The position numbers were made by a program, and so were the translations under genes. A DNA stretch of 15,438 nucleotides from JAFDZV01 sp966128725 (GTDB taxonomy: Bacteria > Bacteroidota > Ignavibacteria > OLB7). Location: positions 1 through 15,438 of the forward strand of contig CBHYLN010000130.1 of assembly GCA_966128725.1 (NCBI GenBank), given 5' to 3'. Of the stretch, positions 7,727-13,457 are shown in pieces; the stretch's first letter is position 1; each line of letters opens with the position of its first letter. The notes under the pieces are model-generated. The model saw only the letters and a program-made list of their open reading frames with translations. It did not search any database and was not told where the DNA came from.

Positions 7727-8446
7727 CGGCTTGCCCAAAATCTCGGTAAGAATGATGGCGCGACGAAGGTCGCCCGGGCCACCCAGGATATCGGCACGGA
7801 CATCGATCGGCGCGCTGTATGCGCGTTCGGATTCGGCCCGGTCGCGCTCGCCGGCATTAAACGCCTGCGCCGATTGAAACCCCTGAAACCCGGTAAGGTG
7901 GTATTCCTTTTCAACAGGCTCGGCCACCACCGGATGGAACCCGAACGCCGTCGACTGGGTATCGTAGTCGATGCCGGTGATGTCGTAGTCCTTCCGCGAG
8001 CTATCGGCAACACCCGTCTCCCTGCCCTTGTTGAGCAGGCTGTGGAACTCGAAGGCATCGGATTTGGCGGCCGGTTGCGCGGCCGGCTGCTGCGATGCAA
8101 TCCGCTGGGCAGCGGCATCGTGCACGGCCTGCTGCATTTGGGCAAGCTGGGCACTGGTGGCGGCATCGGCGCCGGCCTGACGGCGCTGAAACTCGCGGTC
8201 CGCCTGTTCCATCACACGCCGCAACGAATCCTCGGCGTTGCTCTGCGCCATGGTGCCGGCGGTCCAGGAAGCCTCCGGGCGGGTTTGCGCCGGCTCGGCC
8301 GAACGGCTTGTTCGCGCGGTGTTGCCCCTGGTGGCACCGGACTTGGCACCACCGGCCTGTGGCTTCTTTTTCTTGCCAAAAAGGCTGGCAAGAATATAAA
8401 TCACAAGAATCAGGACATACGGATGTTCGCTCAGGAACTTCAGCAT
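7712..8446 (-). CDS. Single-pass membrane protein of unknown function
   Basis: A 244-residue protein I do not recognise by name. Residues 9-24 form one hydrophobic helix followed by KKKK (25-28), which suggests an N-out anchor with a cytoplasmic body. Residues 30-65 are a disordered Ala/Thr/Ser/Arg linker, 70-120 look helical and Gln/Ala-rich, and an eight-residue motif occurs twice (KDYDITGI at 152-159, KEYHLTGF at 180-187). The C-terminus DLRRAIILTEILGKPRSMR (226-244) resembles the LRKA-x-I-x-SEIL ending I associate with small uncharacterised Bacteroidota membrane proteins; that is from memory and not checked. The start is well supported: AAGGAGG at 8455-8461 ends eight bases before the ATG. 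It is transcribed alone, with a TACAAT box at 8477-8482 and a palindrome across the stop. Confidence 0.82.
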   Translation of the reverse strand: MLKFLSEHPYVLILVIYILASLFGKKKKPQAGGAKSGATRGNTARTSRSAEPAQTRPEASWTAGTMAQSNAEDSLRRVMEQADREFQRRQAGADAATSAQLAQMQQAVHDAAAQRIASQQPAAQPAAKSDAFEFHSLLNKGRETGVADSSRKDYDITGIDYDTQSTAFGFHPVVAEPVEKEYHLTGFQGFQSAQAFNAGERDRAESERAYSAPIDVRADILGGPGDLRRAIILTEILGKPRSMR

Positions 8447-8454
8447 GGCAACCG

Positions 8455-8461
8455 CCTCCTT
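8455..8461 (-). promoter_or_regulatory. Strong Shine-Dalgarno sequence AAGGAGG
   Basis: Perfect AAGGAGG on the minus strand, ending eight bases before the ATG at 8446. It fixes that start and shows that this organism uses anti-SD pairing for at least some genes. Confidence 0.8.
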
Positions 8462-8476
8462 CGGAATCGGCGCAGC

Positions 8477-8482
8477 ATTGTA
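8477..8482 (-). promoter_or_regulatory. Candidate -10 box TACAAT
   Basis: TACAAT (5/6 match) on the minus strand would place a transcription start near 8470 and leave a leader of about 24 nt containing the AAGGAGG. No good -35 box is seen; the closest is TTCGTA with a 19-base spacer. Confidence 0.3.
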
Positions 8483-8819
8483 TCGGCAGCCGCATTGCTC
8501 GTACGAACAGGCGGCGTGCGCATCGGCGCCGGCTTGGCCTGCTAATTTAGGTCCGCCGGGAATCGGTCACAAGGCGCACGAGCCCGATAGATGTTTCTTT
8601 GGGTGCCGAGGCAGCGGTGATGAGATGAACGGATTGAAGCGTGTGGGGTGGCAACAGGGTCGGGAACAGGAGGCCCAACGCACGAATTCGGGAAGGTCGC
8701 GTGGTTCGCGAACGGCATGCGGCGCAATCAGCAACACAGGCCGCGGGCACGGTTGCCGCGGACCTGCCGGGCAAGCGGTTCAGTGGAACACGAACGACAG
8801 GCGCGGCGGGATCACGCGA

Positions 8820-9227
8820 TTACGATACCAGTTCGGGATTCATGGCCACAGTGTCGACACCAATGCCGGCCGCACAGAACCGCTTGATGAACGCAATAAG
8901 CGGCATCAACGAATCGATATCCTCCACGCTGATGTCGCACCGCTGTTCGGCGATCATCAGATAGCCCTCCAGCTGGGCCAGAAGCACACCGGCAATCACC
9001 ACGTTGTTCAGAAACACGGTATGATGTTGCCGGGCCTGCACGCGGGCAATCACCGTGGACAACGCATCGGCGGCACGCCGAAGCTCGGCGCCCCACCCAT
9101 GTACTGCATCGTAGGCAACTCCGCGGGTAAGGCGATAGATATCGGTGGCGAGCCGTGTAGCGGCCTGTGTCACCTCGAAACCGATGCATCCCCGCGCAAA
9201 CGAAACTCGTTGTGTTCTTACAGACAT
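8820..9227 (-). CDS. Divergent S23-type four-helix-bundle protein
   Basis: A 135-residue protein predicted to be almost entirely helical. Its layout follows the four-helix-bundle family first known from intervening sequences of 23S rRNA genes: FEV..A..LATDIYRLT (22-34), then ELRRAADALSTVIARV (48-63) matching the family's QIRRAA.SI..NIAEG segment, then FLNNVVIAGVLLAQLEGYLMIAEQ (72-95) matching FL..A.GSL.ELE..L.IA. The usual Asn-Ile-Ala-Glu-Gly is lost, so it is a remote member. Family function is unknown; members act as small oligomers, and the related bAvd protein serves diversity-generating retroelements. No rRNA gene or reverse transcriptase is nearby, so it is free-standing. The start ATG at 9227 has only AAGG nine bases upstream. 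The 139-base leader before it is packed with inverted repeats. Confidence 0.65.
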   Translation of the reverse strand: MSVRTQRVSFARGCIGFEVTQAATRLATDIYRLTRGVAYDAVHGWGAELRRAADALSTVIARVQARQHHTVFLNNVVIAGVLLAQLEGYLMIAEQRCDISVEDIDSLMPLIAFIKRFCAAGIGVDTVAMNPELVS

Positions 9228-9249
9228 TCTGTCAAACCTTACTTCCCCG

Positions 9250-9363
9250 CTCCGCGAAGGCTCCGTGGAGAAAAGGCGATCGGCGCGCCTCCGGGGAGGG
9301 ACGCGCGCCGCTTAACGGGGTATGGACCCCAGAGCAGATTTTGTTGGGGGAGCCACCCAACAA
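9250..9363. repeat. Cluster of four inverted repeats upstream of the four-helix-bundle gene
   Basis: Within 114 bases there are: CTCCGCG (9250-9256) with CGTGGAG (9264-9270), which pairs with one G-T wobble on the plus strand; GGCGCGC (9282-9288) with GCGCGCC (9303-9309), holding an inner CTCC/GGAG; GGGGT (9317-9321) with ACCCC (9326-9330); and TTGTTGGG (9341-9348) with CCCAACAA (9356-9363). Arms of the last three are perfect. The density of hairpins is unlike any other intergenic stretch in the window. Confidence 0.65.
9341..9363 (-). terminator. Hairpin directly after the exported-protein gene
   Basis: An eight-base-pair perfect stem (TTGTTGGG/CCCAACAA) with a seven-base loop begins four bases after the TAA stop at 9367. 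On the minus strand it is followed by AATCTG, not a T-run, so termination is plausible but not typical. On the plus strand it is followed by the A/T-rich TATTTATTG. Confidence 0.4.
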
Positions 9364-9366
9364 TAT

Positions 9367-9834
9367 TTATTGCAGCAACCGAACCTGCTCGGCGCGAACG
9401 GCGTCACCGAAGCGAACGGCTGTGTTCACCAAACCGGCCTGCGACACCAGGCGCGGATTCAAATGGTGCTGCATCGTAACCTGTCCGGTGGACTGATCCA
9501 GCCAAAGCGTGCCAACGGCCGAGCTGATGTTGAACATCGCGATGTGCCGCAGCAAACGATCCTTCTGCTCCGGAGTCAGCGTGCGCAGGCTTGCGACCAC
9601 GCTGGAAAGCGTGATGGTCTGCTGGTTGACTTCCTTCATCACAAAAAGCGTACGGCCGGATTCGGCATCACGCACCAATACCGTGTTTGTGCCGGTCACC
9701 ACCGAGTAACCGCCAACATCCGCGAGATTGTTGCCAATCGAGTTAAGGATCGGGGCTCCGGTGAGCTGTGCGTACACCGGTGTTGCCAATAGGAACGCGC
9801 AGAGCGCCCCCGCCAAAAGAGCGAGCTTCTTCAT
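9367..9834 (-). CDS. Small exported protein, YbjN-like fold suspected
   Basis: A 155-residue protein with a textbook signal peptide: MKK, a hydrophobic core (LALLAGALCAFLLA) and cleavage after VYA before Gln. The mature part is about 130 residues. From roughly residue 60 it reads VLVRDAESGRTLFVMKEV, then LTPEQKDRLLRHIAMFN, then GTLWLDQSTGQVTMQHHL and a final helix. This strand-helix-strand-strand-helix order, with a helix ending in FN before a beta hairpin, resembles YbjN/type-III-chaperone-like domains. The resemblance is from pattern, not a database search. The open frame extends upstream to 10011, but the signal peptide marks the ATG at 9834 as the start. No clear Shine-Dalgarno sequence is seen. 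A long hairpin lies 50 bases upstream (9885-9939) and another directly after the stop. Confidence 0.7.
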   Translation of the reverse strand: MKKLALLAGALCAFLLATPVYAQLTGAPILNSIGNNLADVGGYSVVTGTNTVLVRDAESGRTLFVMKEVNQQTITLSSVVASLRTLTPEQKDRLLRHIAMFNISSAVGTLWLDQSTGQVTMQHHLNPRLVSQAGLVNTAVRFGDAVRAEQVRLLQ

Positions 9835-9884
9835 TGAGGTACCACGTGCAAATAAGATGAAATGCTGAGCGGAACCGGAGCACC

Positions 9885-9939
9885 GGAAGTTGGTCGTACC
9901 TCGAGAAGCGATTGGGGTGTTTCGCCCTCGCCAACTTCC
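9885..9939 (-). promoter_or_regulatory. Long hairpin in the leader of the exported-protein gene
   Basis: GGAAGTTGG (9885-9893) and CCAACTTCC (9931-9939) form a perfect nine-base-pair stem. Inside, CGAG (9902-9905) pairs with CTCG (9927-9930) and a GCGA/TCGC pair lies further in, so the whole 55-base segment can fold as an interrupted rod. It sits 51-105 bases before the ATG at 9834 and is thus in the probable 5' leader on the minus strand. It matches no riboswitch I know. Confidence 0.45.
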
Positions 9940-10252
9940 AGCGCCTGCATGGCCACCGCTGATTTGGTTGACACTTTCTGCATGCACCAACATGCGTGCC
10001 AACATTGCCAAACTAGGCGCGCAACCTCCGAAGAGAGGTTACTAATGGAAACGCTGGCCTGCGGGCGTGATGCTACGTCACGCAACGTGCAGCACGGTCA
10101 CAACGCGCGCAGGCTATGCCGGTACCGACGCCAAGGCATTATGGAACAAGGGTTGTGGGTGGTTCGCGACGCTGGAATATTGCCGGCAGGGATGGTCTGC
10201 GGCGGGCTTGCCAACACAGCGGTTATGAAGGGATAACACGCATGGGGCGTTT

Positions 10253-10270
10253 GGCGCCGAGGCTGGCGCC
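10253..10270 (-). terminator. GGCGCC hairpin after rlmB
   Basis: Two GGCGCC arms separated by GAGGCT form a six-base-pair GC stem with a six-base loop, starting seven bases past the rlmB stop codon. It is followed on the minus strand by AAACG rather than T residues, so it could slow or end transcription only in a U-independent way. Confidence 0.35.
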
Positions 10271-10277
10271 GGGCACA

Positions 10278-11045
10278 CTAGCGGTTGTCGCGCTGGCGGC
10301 GGGCCTCGAAGAACACGATCCCGGCGGCAACCGAAGCGTTCAGCGATGCGATTTTCCCCGACATCGGGATCGACACAAGCATGTCGCACATCTTCCGGAT
10401 GCGGGCCGATAACCCGGCACCCTCACTTCCGATCACAATCGCCGTGGGCACGCTGAAGTCGTATTCGGTATGCCGCATCGTACCGCGCTCGTCCAGCCCT
10501 ATCAGCGTAATCCCCTCCTGCTTCAAACCGAGCAACACGTCACCGATATTGGCCTCGCGGGCAATCGGCAGATGCCGCGCCGCGCCGGCGCTGGTTTTCA
10601 TCACAACATCGGTGATGCCGCTGGAATCGCGCTTGCCCATCAGCACGCCGTGCAGCCCGGCACATTCGGCCGAGCGGATGATCGCGCCCACGTTGTGGGG
10701 ATCGGTGATGGCATCAAGCACGCCTACCAGAGGCGTGCCGCCCTGCGCGTACACGTCCTCGATCACCTGCTCGATATCGGCGTAGGCAACCGCGCTGGCC
10801 AGCGCCAGCACCCCTTGCGCACGAACGGTTACTCCACCGGCGCGCTCCATCTCGGCAAATCGACGACGATCGATCACCACGCAGGGCACGCCGGCGCGTT
10901 TGGCCTCGCTGCGCACCCGGTTGATCGGCTCGCCCTCCTGGCCGAACATGATGAACACCTTCTCAACACCTTCACCGGCGCGAAGAGCTTCCAGCACGGC
11001 ATTGCGTCCGGAGATATACAGCGTTTTGTTTGGGTCGTCGGTCAT
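10278..11045 (-). CDS. rlmB: 23S rRNA (guanosine-2'-O-)-methyltransferase RlmB (TrmH/SpoU family)
   Basis: Methylates the ribose of a conserved guanosine in the peptidyl-transferase region of 23S rRNA (G2251 in E. coli) using S-adenosylmethionine. It has 255 residues, a normal length. An N-terminal substrate-binding domain (about 8-85, starting LYISGRNAVLEAL) is followed by a SPOUT catalytic domain with the three knot motifs: TDPHNVGAIIRSAE (114-127), VIGSEGAGLS (204-213) and IPMSGKIASLNASVAAGI (226-243). KTSAGAARHLPIA (150-162) is also typical. I prefer RlmB over other TrmH-group enzymes because of the complete N-terminal domain. It lies 64 nt after rnhB. A TATAAT eight bases before the ATG suggests its own, possibly leaderless, transcript. 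Confidence 0.92.
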   Translation of the reverse strand: MTDDPNKTLYISGRNAVLEALRAGEGVEKVFIMFGQEGEPINRVRSEAKRAGVPCVVIDRRRFAEMERAGGVTVRAQGVLALASAVAYADIEQVIEDVYAQGGTPLVGVLDAITDPHNVGAIIRSAECAGLHGVLMGKRDSSGITDVVMKTSAGAARHLPIAREANIGDVLLGLKQEGITLIGLDERGTMRHTEYDFSVPTAIVIGSEGAGLSARIRKMCDMLVSIPMSGKIASLNASVAAGIVFFEARRQRDNR

Positions 11046-11053
11046 CGAACGGA

Positions 11054-11059
11054 ATTATA
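11054..11059 (-). promoter_or_regulatory. Candidate -10 box TATAAT very close to the rlmB start
   Basis: A perfect TATAAT on the minus strand ends eight bases before the rlmB ATG. Transcription from it would begin at or within two bases of the start codon. No -35 box is seen 16-18 bases upstream, where the sequence is GC-rich, and no Shine-Dalgarno sequence precedes the ATG. Confidence 0.35.
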
Positions 11060-11109
11060 ATGCCGGCGCCGAAGCACCGGCCGGTACGGGCACAGGCCCG
11101 GGAAACATC

Positions 11110-11739
11110 TCAGAGCACCAATCGCTCCTGCAGGAGCCTGCCAAGAAACGACATGCGATGAATGCGAGAGCAACCGTGTGTTAACACCGCCTGGCGATGC
11201 GCGGCGGTACCGTATCCCTTGTGCCGGGCAAAACCGTAGGCGGGGAACTCCCGATCCATCTGGCGCATGATGCGATCGCGTGTCACCTTTGCGATCAAAC
11301 TTGCCGCCGCGATGGACATCGAGCGCCCGTCGCCGCCAACAATCGCGCGGCACGGGAACCCGCCGCCGATGGCGTCGCGGCCATCCACCAGCACGTAATG
11401 CGGCGCCGGCCGCAGTGCCTCGATCGCCTGTCGCATCGCGATAAACGTGGCCTGCAGAATGTTCACGCGGTCGATCACATCGTTCGGCACAATCCCCACC
11501 CCCCAGGCCACAGCGGCCTGCGTGATGGTTTGATAGAGCGTCTCGCGTTCGGCCTCGGGCACCAGCTTGGAATCGCGCACCCCGGCCAGCAGACATCCCG
11601 GCGGCAGCACAACTGCCGCGGCAACCACCGGACCGGCCAGCGCCCCACGCCCCGCCTCGTCAAGGCCGGCAATACGGTCGAATCCAAGCTCGCGGAGCTC
11701 GTCCTCGAATTGGTACGTTGGAGGAATGCTTGCCGGCAC
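11110..11739 (-). CDS. rnhB: Ribonuclease HII
   Basis: Cuts the RNA strand of RNA-DNA hybrids, including single ribonucleotides left in DNA. It has 209 residues, a normal length. The catalytic acidic residues are all visible: Asp27 and Glu28 in GLDEAGRGALAGPVVA, Asp119 in VLVDG, and Asp137 in GGDGRS just before SIAAASLIAKVTRD. The substrate-contact segment YGFARHKGYGTAAH (168-181) is intact. The start is GTG: an in-frame stop lies 14 codons upstream and no ATG or TTG intervenes. No Shine-Dalgarno sequence is seen, though TTTTAT lies about 20 bases upstream. rlmB follows after 64 nt. Confidence 0.95.
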   Translation of the reverse strand: MPASIPPTYQFEDELRELGFDRIAGLDEAGRGALAGPVVAAAVVLPPGCLLAGVRDSKLVPEAERETLYQTITQAAVAWGVGIVPNDVIDRVNILQATFIAMRQAIEALRPAPHYVLVDGRDAIGGGFPCRAIVGGDGRSMSIAAASLIAKVTRDRIMRQMDREFPAYGFARHKGYGTAAHRQAVLTHGCSRIHRMSFLGRLLQERLVL

Positions 11740-11917
11740 TGCGCCTGGGTACGATCGATAAAAGGATGTGGCAACCCGCCGCTACGTGGGTCGCCGATTG
11801 GCGCCAATAATACGCACTGCCGGCAATCCCTGATACGGCCGTTGGCACAACCGCCAAGGTTCAACCTGGCAGGGCCGCCCGAAGCACCGGGCAGCCTGCG
11901 CCCACAGGCATGGGTGG

Positions 11918-11961
11918 AAAAAGATGGCGGAGCACCCCGCTGTTGCGGGAGGCTCCGCCAT
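11918..11961 (-). terminator. Intrinsic terminator downstream of folE
   Basis: On the minus strand a ten-base-pair stem (11952-11961 with 11924-11933, arms ATGGCGGAGC/GCTCCGCCAT) continues, after an AG/AC mismatch, into a five-base-pair GCGGG/CCCGC stem with a four-base loop (11941-11944). One C later comes a run of five T (11918-11922). This is the only hairpin in the window with a proper T-run. It ends transcription reading from folE, 218 bases past its stop. Confidence 0.8.
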
Positions 11962-12178
11962 GAGCTCCACACGGCCATCCACGGGGGCGGGACGGCGCGC
12001 ACGGCACAAAGCGCCGTACGTGGCGCACGGTTAAGCGCAGCCAGGCGTGGAGTGCGCCGGAGTACATTGTTGGGAGATTAGCCGCACGCCCCAGCGGCTT
12101 TGCTCGATGATGGTACCGCGGCCGAAGCCGCGCGATACACATGGCGAGGTGTGGGCGATTACCGGGGGAGGAAAGAGA
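11962..12178 (-). ncRNA. Structured transcript segment between folE and its terminator (candidate RNA)
   Basis: Transcription of folE would run through 217 non-coding bases before the terminator. On the minus strand this segment has a CGCGGC-TTCG-GCCGCG hairpin (12117-12132), a very stable UUCG tetraloop form, and a GGCGCAC/GTGCGCC pairing (12052-12058 with 12022-12028), plus further GC-rich complementarity near 12001-12020. It could be a long 3' UTR, a 3'-UTR-derived small RNA or an independent RNA. No known RNA family was recognised and no promoter was identified. Confidence 0.3.
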
Positions 12179-12859
12179 TCAGTGCAGTTTCCTGCCGATC
12201 AGGTTCATGAACTCGTTGCGTGTCTCCACCTGATGCTTGAACACGCCGAGCATGGCGCTGGTGGTAGTGGAGCTGTTCTGCTTCTCCACGCCACGCATCA
12301 TCATGCACATGTGGCTGGCCTCGGTAACCACGGCCACGCCGATGGGCTGCAGGAACTTCTGGATGGTTTCGGCGATCTGGAGGGTCATGCGCTCCTGTAC
12401 CTGCAGACGCCGGGCAAATACGTCAACGATGCGCGGCAGCTTCGAGAGGCCAACGATCTTGCCGTTCGGGATGTAGGCGATATGCGCCTTGCCGAAAAAC
12501 GGCAGCATGTGATGCTCGCACAGGGAGAAGAAATCGATGTCCTTCACCACCACCATCTCGTCGTAGCGCTCCTCGAAGATCGCGTTGTTGAGCACGGTCT
12601 CCACATCGATCGCGTACCCCTGCGTCAGGAATTCGTATGCGCGCGCAACACGATGCGGCGTGCGCACAAGTCCCTCACGCTCGGGATCCTCGCCCACAAG
12701 CTGAAGCGTCTCTCGCACGATCTGCTCCAGCCGCTCGTTGTTCGCGGCCGCGGGGTTTGCCGGGGCATCCTCACCGTTGCGTACCGCTCGGAGCGTTGTG
12801 CCGCCGGCCTCGGCCGGGGCCAGCGCGCCGGACCGACCGTTTGTGTGCTTGTTGCTCAT
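12179..12859 (-). CDS. folE: GTP cyclohydrolase I
   Basis: Converts GTP to 7,8-dihydroneopterin triphosphate, the entry to folate, queuosine and biopterin synthesis; a cytoplasmic zinc enzyme. It has 226 residues. The first 40 or so are low-complexity (Ala, Asn, Gly) and not part of the fold. The zinc ligands are Cys114 and His117 in FSLCEHHMLPFFGKAHIAYIP and Cys185 in HMCMMMRGVEKQNSSTTTSA. GLSKLPRIVDVFARRLQVQE (137-156) and the end TRNEFMNLIGR are typical. It overlaps the upstream pterin synthase by four bases (ATGA), so the two are translationally coupled. The coupling suggests that its product is passed to that enzyme rather than only to folate. Confidence 0.96.
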   Translation of the reverse strand: MSNKHTNGRSGALAPAEAGGTTLRAVRNGEDAPANPAAANNERLEQIVRETLQLVGEDPEREGLVRTPHRVARAYEFLTQGYAIDVETVLNNAIFEERYDEMVVVKDIDFFSLCEHHMLPFFGKAHIAYIPNGKIVGLSKLPRIVDVFARRLQVQERMTLQIAETIQKFLQPIGVAVVTEASHMCMMMRGVEKQNSSTTTSAMLGVFKHQVETRNEFMNLIGRKLH

Positions 12860-13311
12860 GCGTGTGCTGCCTCCCTGGCCTCGCGATAGACGGCGATATC
12901 CACCGGTTCACCGAAATACTCCACCATGTTGTTGTCCGATTCGAACACCTTCACGCTGTGGAGCAGACCATTGGAGATACGAGGTTCCAGGATGCGCCAA
13001 AAACAGACGGCGAGATTCTCGGCTGTCGGGATGATGCCTCGGAGGAAATCGACATCGTAGTTCAGATGCTTGTGGTCCACATGATCGATGATGTGGTCAT
13101 CGATCAGCCGCGCAAGCACCTTCAGATCGATCACGTAACCGGTCTGCGGATCGGGCAGGCCCTTCACCGTAACCTCGAGCCTGTAGTTGTGTCCGTGCCC
13201 GTTCACGTTGTTGCACTTGTCGAAGATCGCCTCGTTCTTCTGATCGCTGAACGTGGGATTGAACAACCTGTGCGACGCCGAGAAATGCGCACGCCGCGTT
13301 ACATACACCAT
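12856..13311 (-). CDS. queD: 6-pyruvoyl / 6-carboxy-tetrahydropterin synthase family protein
   Basis: Acts on the FolE product, dihydroneopterin triphosphate. It has 151 residues. The zinc ligands are His14 (FSASHRL) and His39 and His41 (NGHGHNY); catalytic residues are Cys33 (KCNN), Asp79-His80 (VDHKHLN) and Glu124 (FESDNN). Sequence details resemble animal 6-pyruvoyltetrahydropterin synthase (FSASHRL, CNN.NGHGHNY, TEN.AV..W, VKV.E.DNN) more than E. coli QueD, which lacks the CNN insertion. Similar proteins in bacteria are often labelled QueD. Product could be 6-pyruvoyltetrahydropterin (biopterin-type cofactors) or carboxytetrahydropterin (queuosine); no other gene of either pathway is in the window. 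The start has AGGAGA six bases upstream (13317-13323). The downstream folE overlaps by four bases; larB lies 146 nt upstream. Confidence 0.9.
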   Translation of the reverse strand: MVYVTRRAHFSASHRLFNPTFSDQKNEAIFDKCNNVNGHGHNYRLEVTVKGLPDPQTGYVIDLKVLARLIDDHIIDHVDHKHLNYDVDFLRGIIPTAENLAVCFWRILEPRISNGLLHSVKVFESDNNMVEYFGEPVDIAVYREAREAAHA

Positions 13312-13316
13312 TGTGA

Positions 13317-13323
13317 TCTCCTC
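13317..13323 (-). promoter_or_regulatory. Shine-Dalgarno GAGGAGA before the pterin synthase gene
   Basis: GAGGAGA on the minus strand ends five bases before the ATG at 13311 and fixes that start. Confidence 0.7.
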
Positions 13324-13349
13324 ACTCTCTGGAATCTGGCCGAACGAAA

Positions 13350-13381
13350 CCCGGAATCATGGGCTTCGCCAGCTTCGAAAC
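13350..13381 (-). repeat. Intergenic element, copy B
   Basis: Matches copy A at 2957-2989 (25 of 33 aligned positions, one gap) in the same orientation. It starts GTTTCG on the minus strand and contains the identical core CCCATGATTC. It lies between larB and the pterin synthase gene, 39 bases before the latter's ATG. The rest of this 146-base spacer shows nothing beyond the Shine-Dalgarno sequence. Confidence 0.5.
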
Positions 13382-13457
13382 GTGACAGCCGGTTGGATAG
13401 TTCCGCCCGACGATCGCGCAACTGCTTCGAAACGGACATATGTGCACGACGGGCGAT

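Larger units (their letters stand above)
8447..8819. other. Intergenic region without a recognisable gene
   Basis: These 373 bases separate the membrane protein gene from the four-helix-bundle gene. Besides the -10 box and Shine-Dalgarno sequence near 8455-8482, there is a GC-rich bulged hairpin at about 8740-8763 (two CCGCGG arms around GCAcggtTGC), some 60 bases beyond the S23-like stop. It has no T-run and is at best a weak terminator candidate. Short open frames here show no protein-like composition. Confidence 0.45.
9835..10277. other. Intergenic region between rlmB and the exported-protein gene
   Basis: These 443 bases hold no convincing gene. Visible structure: the long hairpin at 9885-9939, a GCATG/CATGC stem at 9980-9995, a six-base-pair hairpin AACCTC/GAGGTT at 10023-10040, and a GGCGCC hairpin after rlmB at 10253-10270. 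A perfect TTGACA occurs on the plus strand at 9968-9973, but no -10 box stands 16-18 bases beyond it. No tRNA-like T-arm was found. Confidence 0.5.
11740..12178. other. Intergenic region between folE and rnhB
   Basis: These 439 bases contain no convincing protein gene. The right half, downstream of folE, holds several hairpins and ends in a good intrinsic terminator at 11918-11961 (described separately). The left half (11740-11917) lies upstream of rnhB; I see no clear promoter in it. None of the short open frames has recognisable protein features, and the SRP RNA and tRNA signatures were looked for and not found. Confidence 0.5.

Noticed and set aside
8820..9363. A diversity-generating retroelement, because bAvd is also a four-helix-bundle protein
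   Set aside because: No reverse transcriptase and no template/variable repeat pair was found in the window.
9250..9363. A CRISPR array
   Set aside because: The repeats are inverted, of different sequence and unevenly spaced; there is no recurring direct repeat with spacers, and no cas gene.
9968..9996. A plus-strand promoter starting with a perfect TTGACA
   Set aside because: No -10-like sequence at the right distance and no plus-strand gene downstream.
9835..10011. A longer N-terminus for the exported protein
   Set aside because: The signal peptide begins at the ATG at 9834; the upstream residues look non-coding and would bury it.
11861..12142. A 93-codon open frame on the minus strand after folE
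   Set aside because: It reads through the terminator hairpin, has an Arg/Pro/Gly-rich non-protein-like composition and no ribosome-binding site.
11962..12178. A known RNA gene (SRP RNA, tRNA or tmRNA) in the segment after folE
   Set aside because: The conserved SRP loop, tRNA T-arm and tmRNA ends were looked for and are absent.
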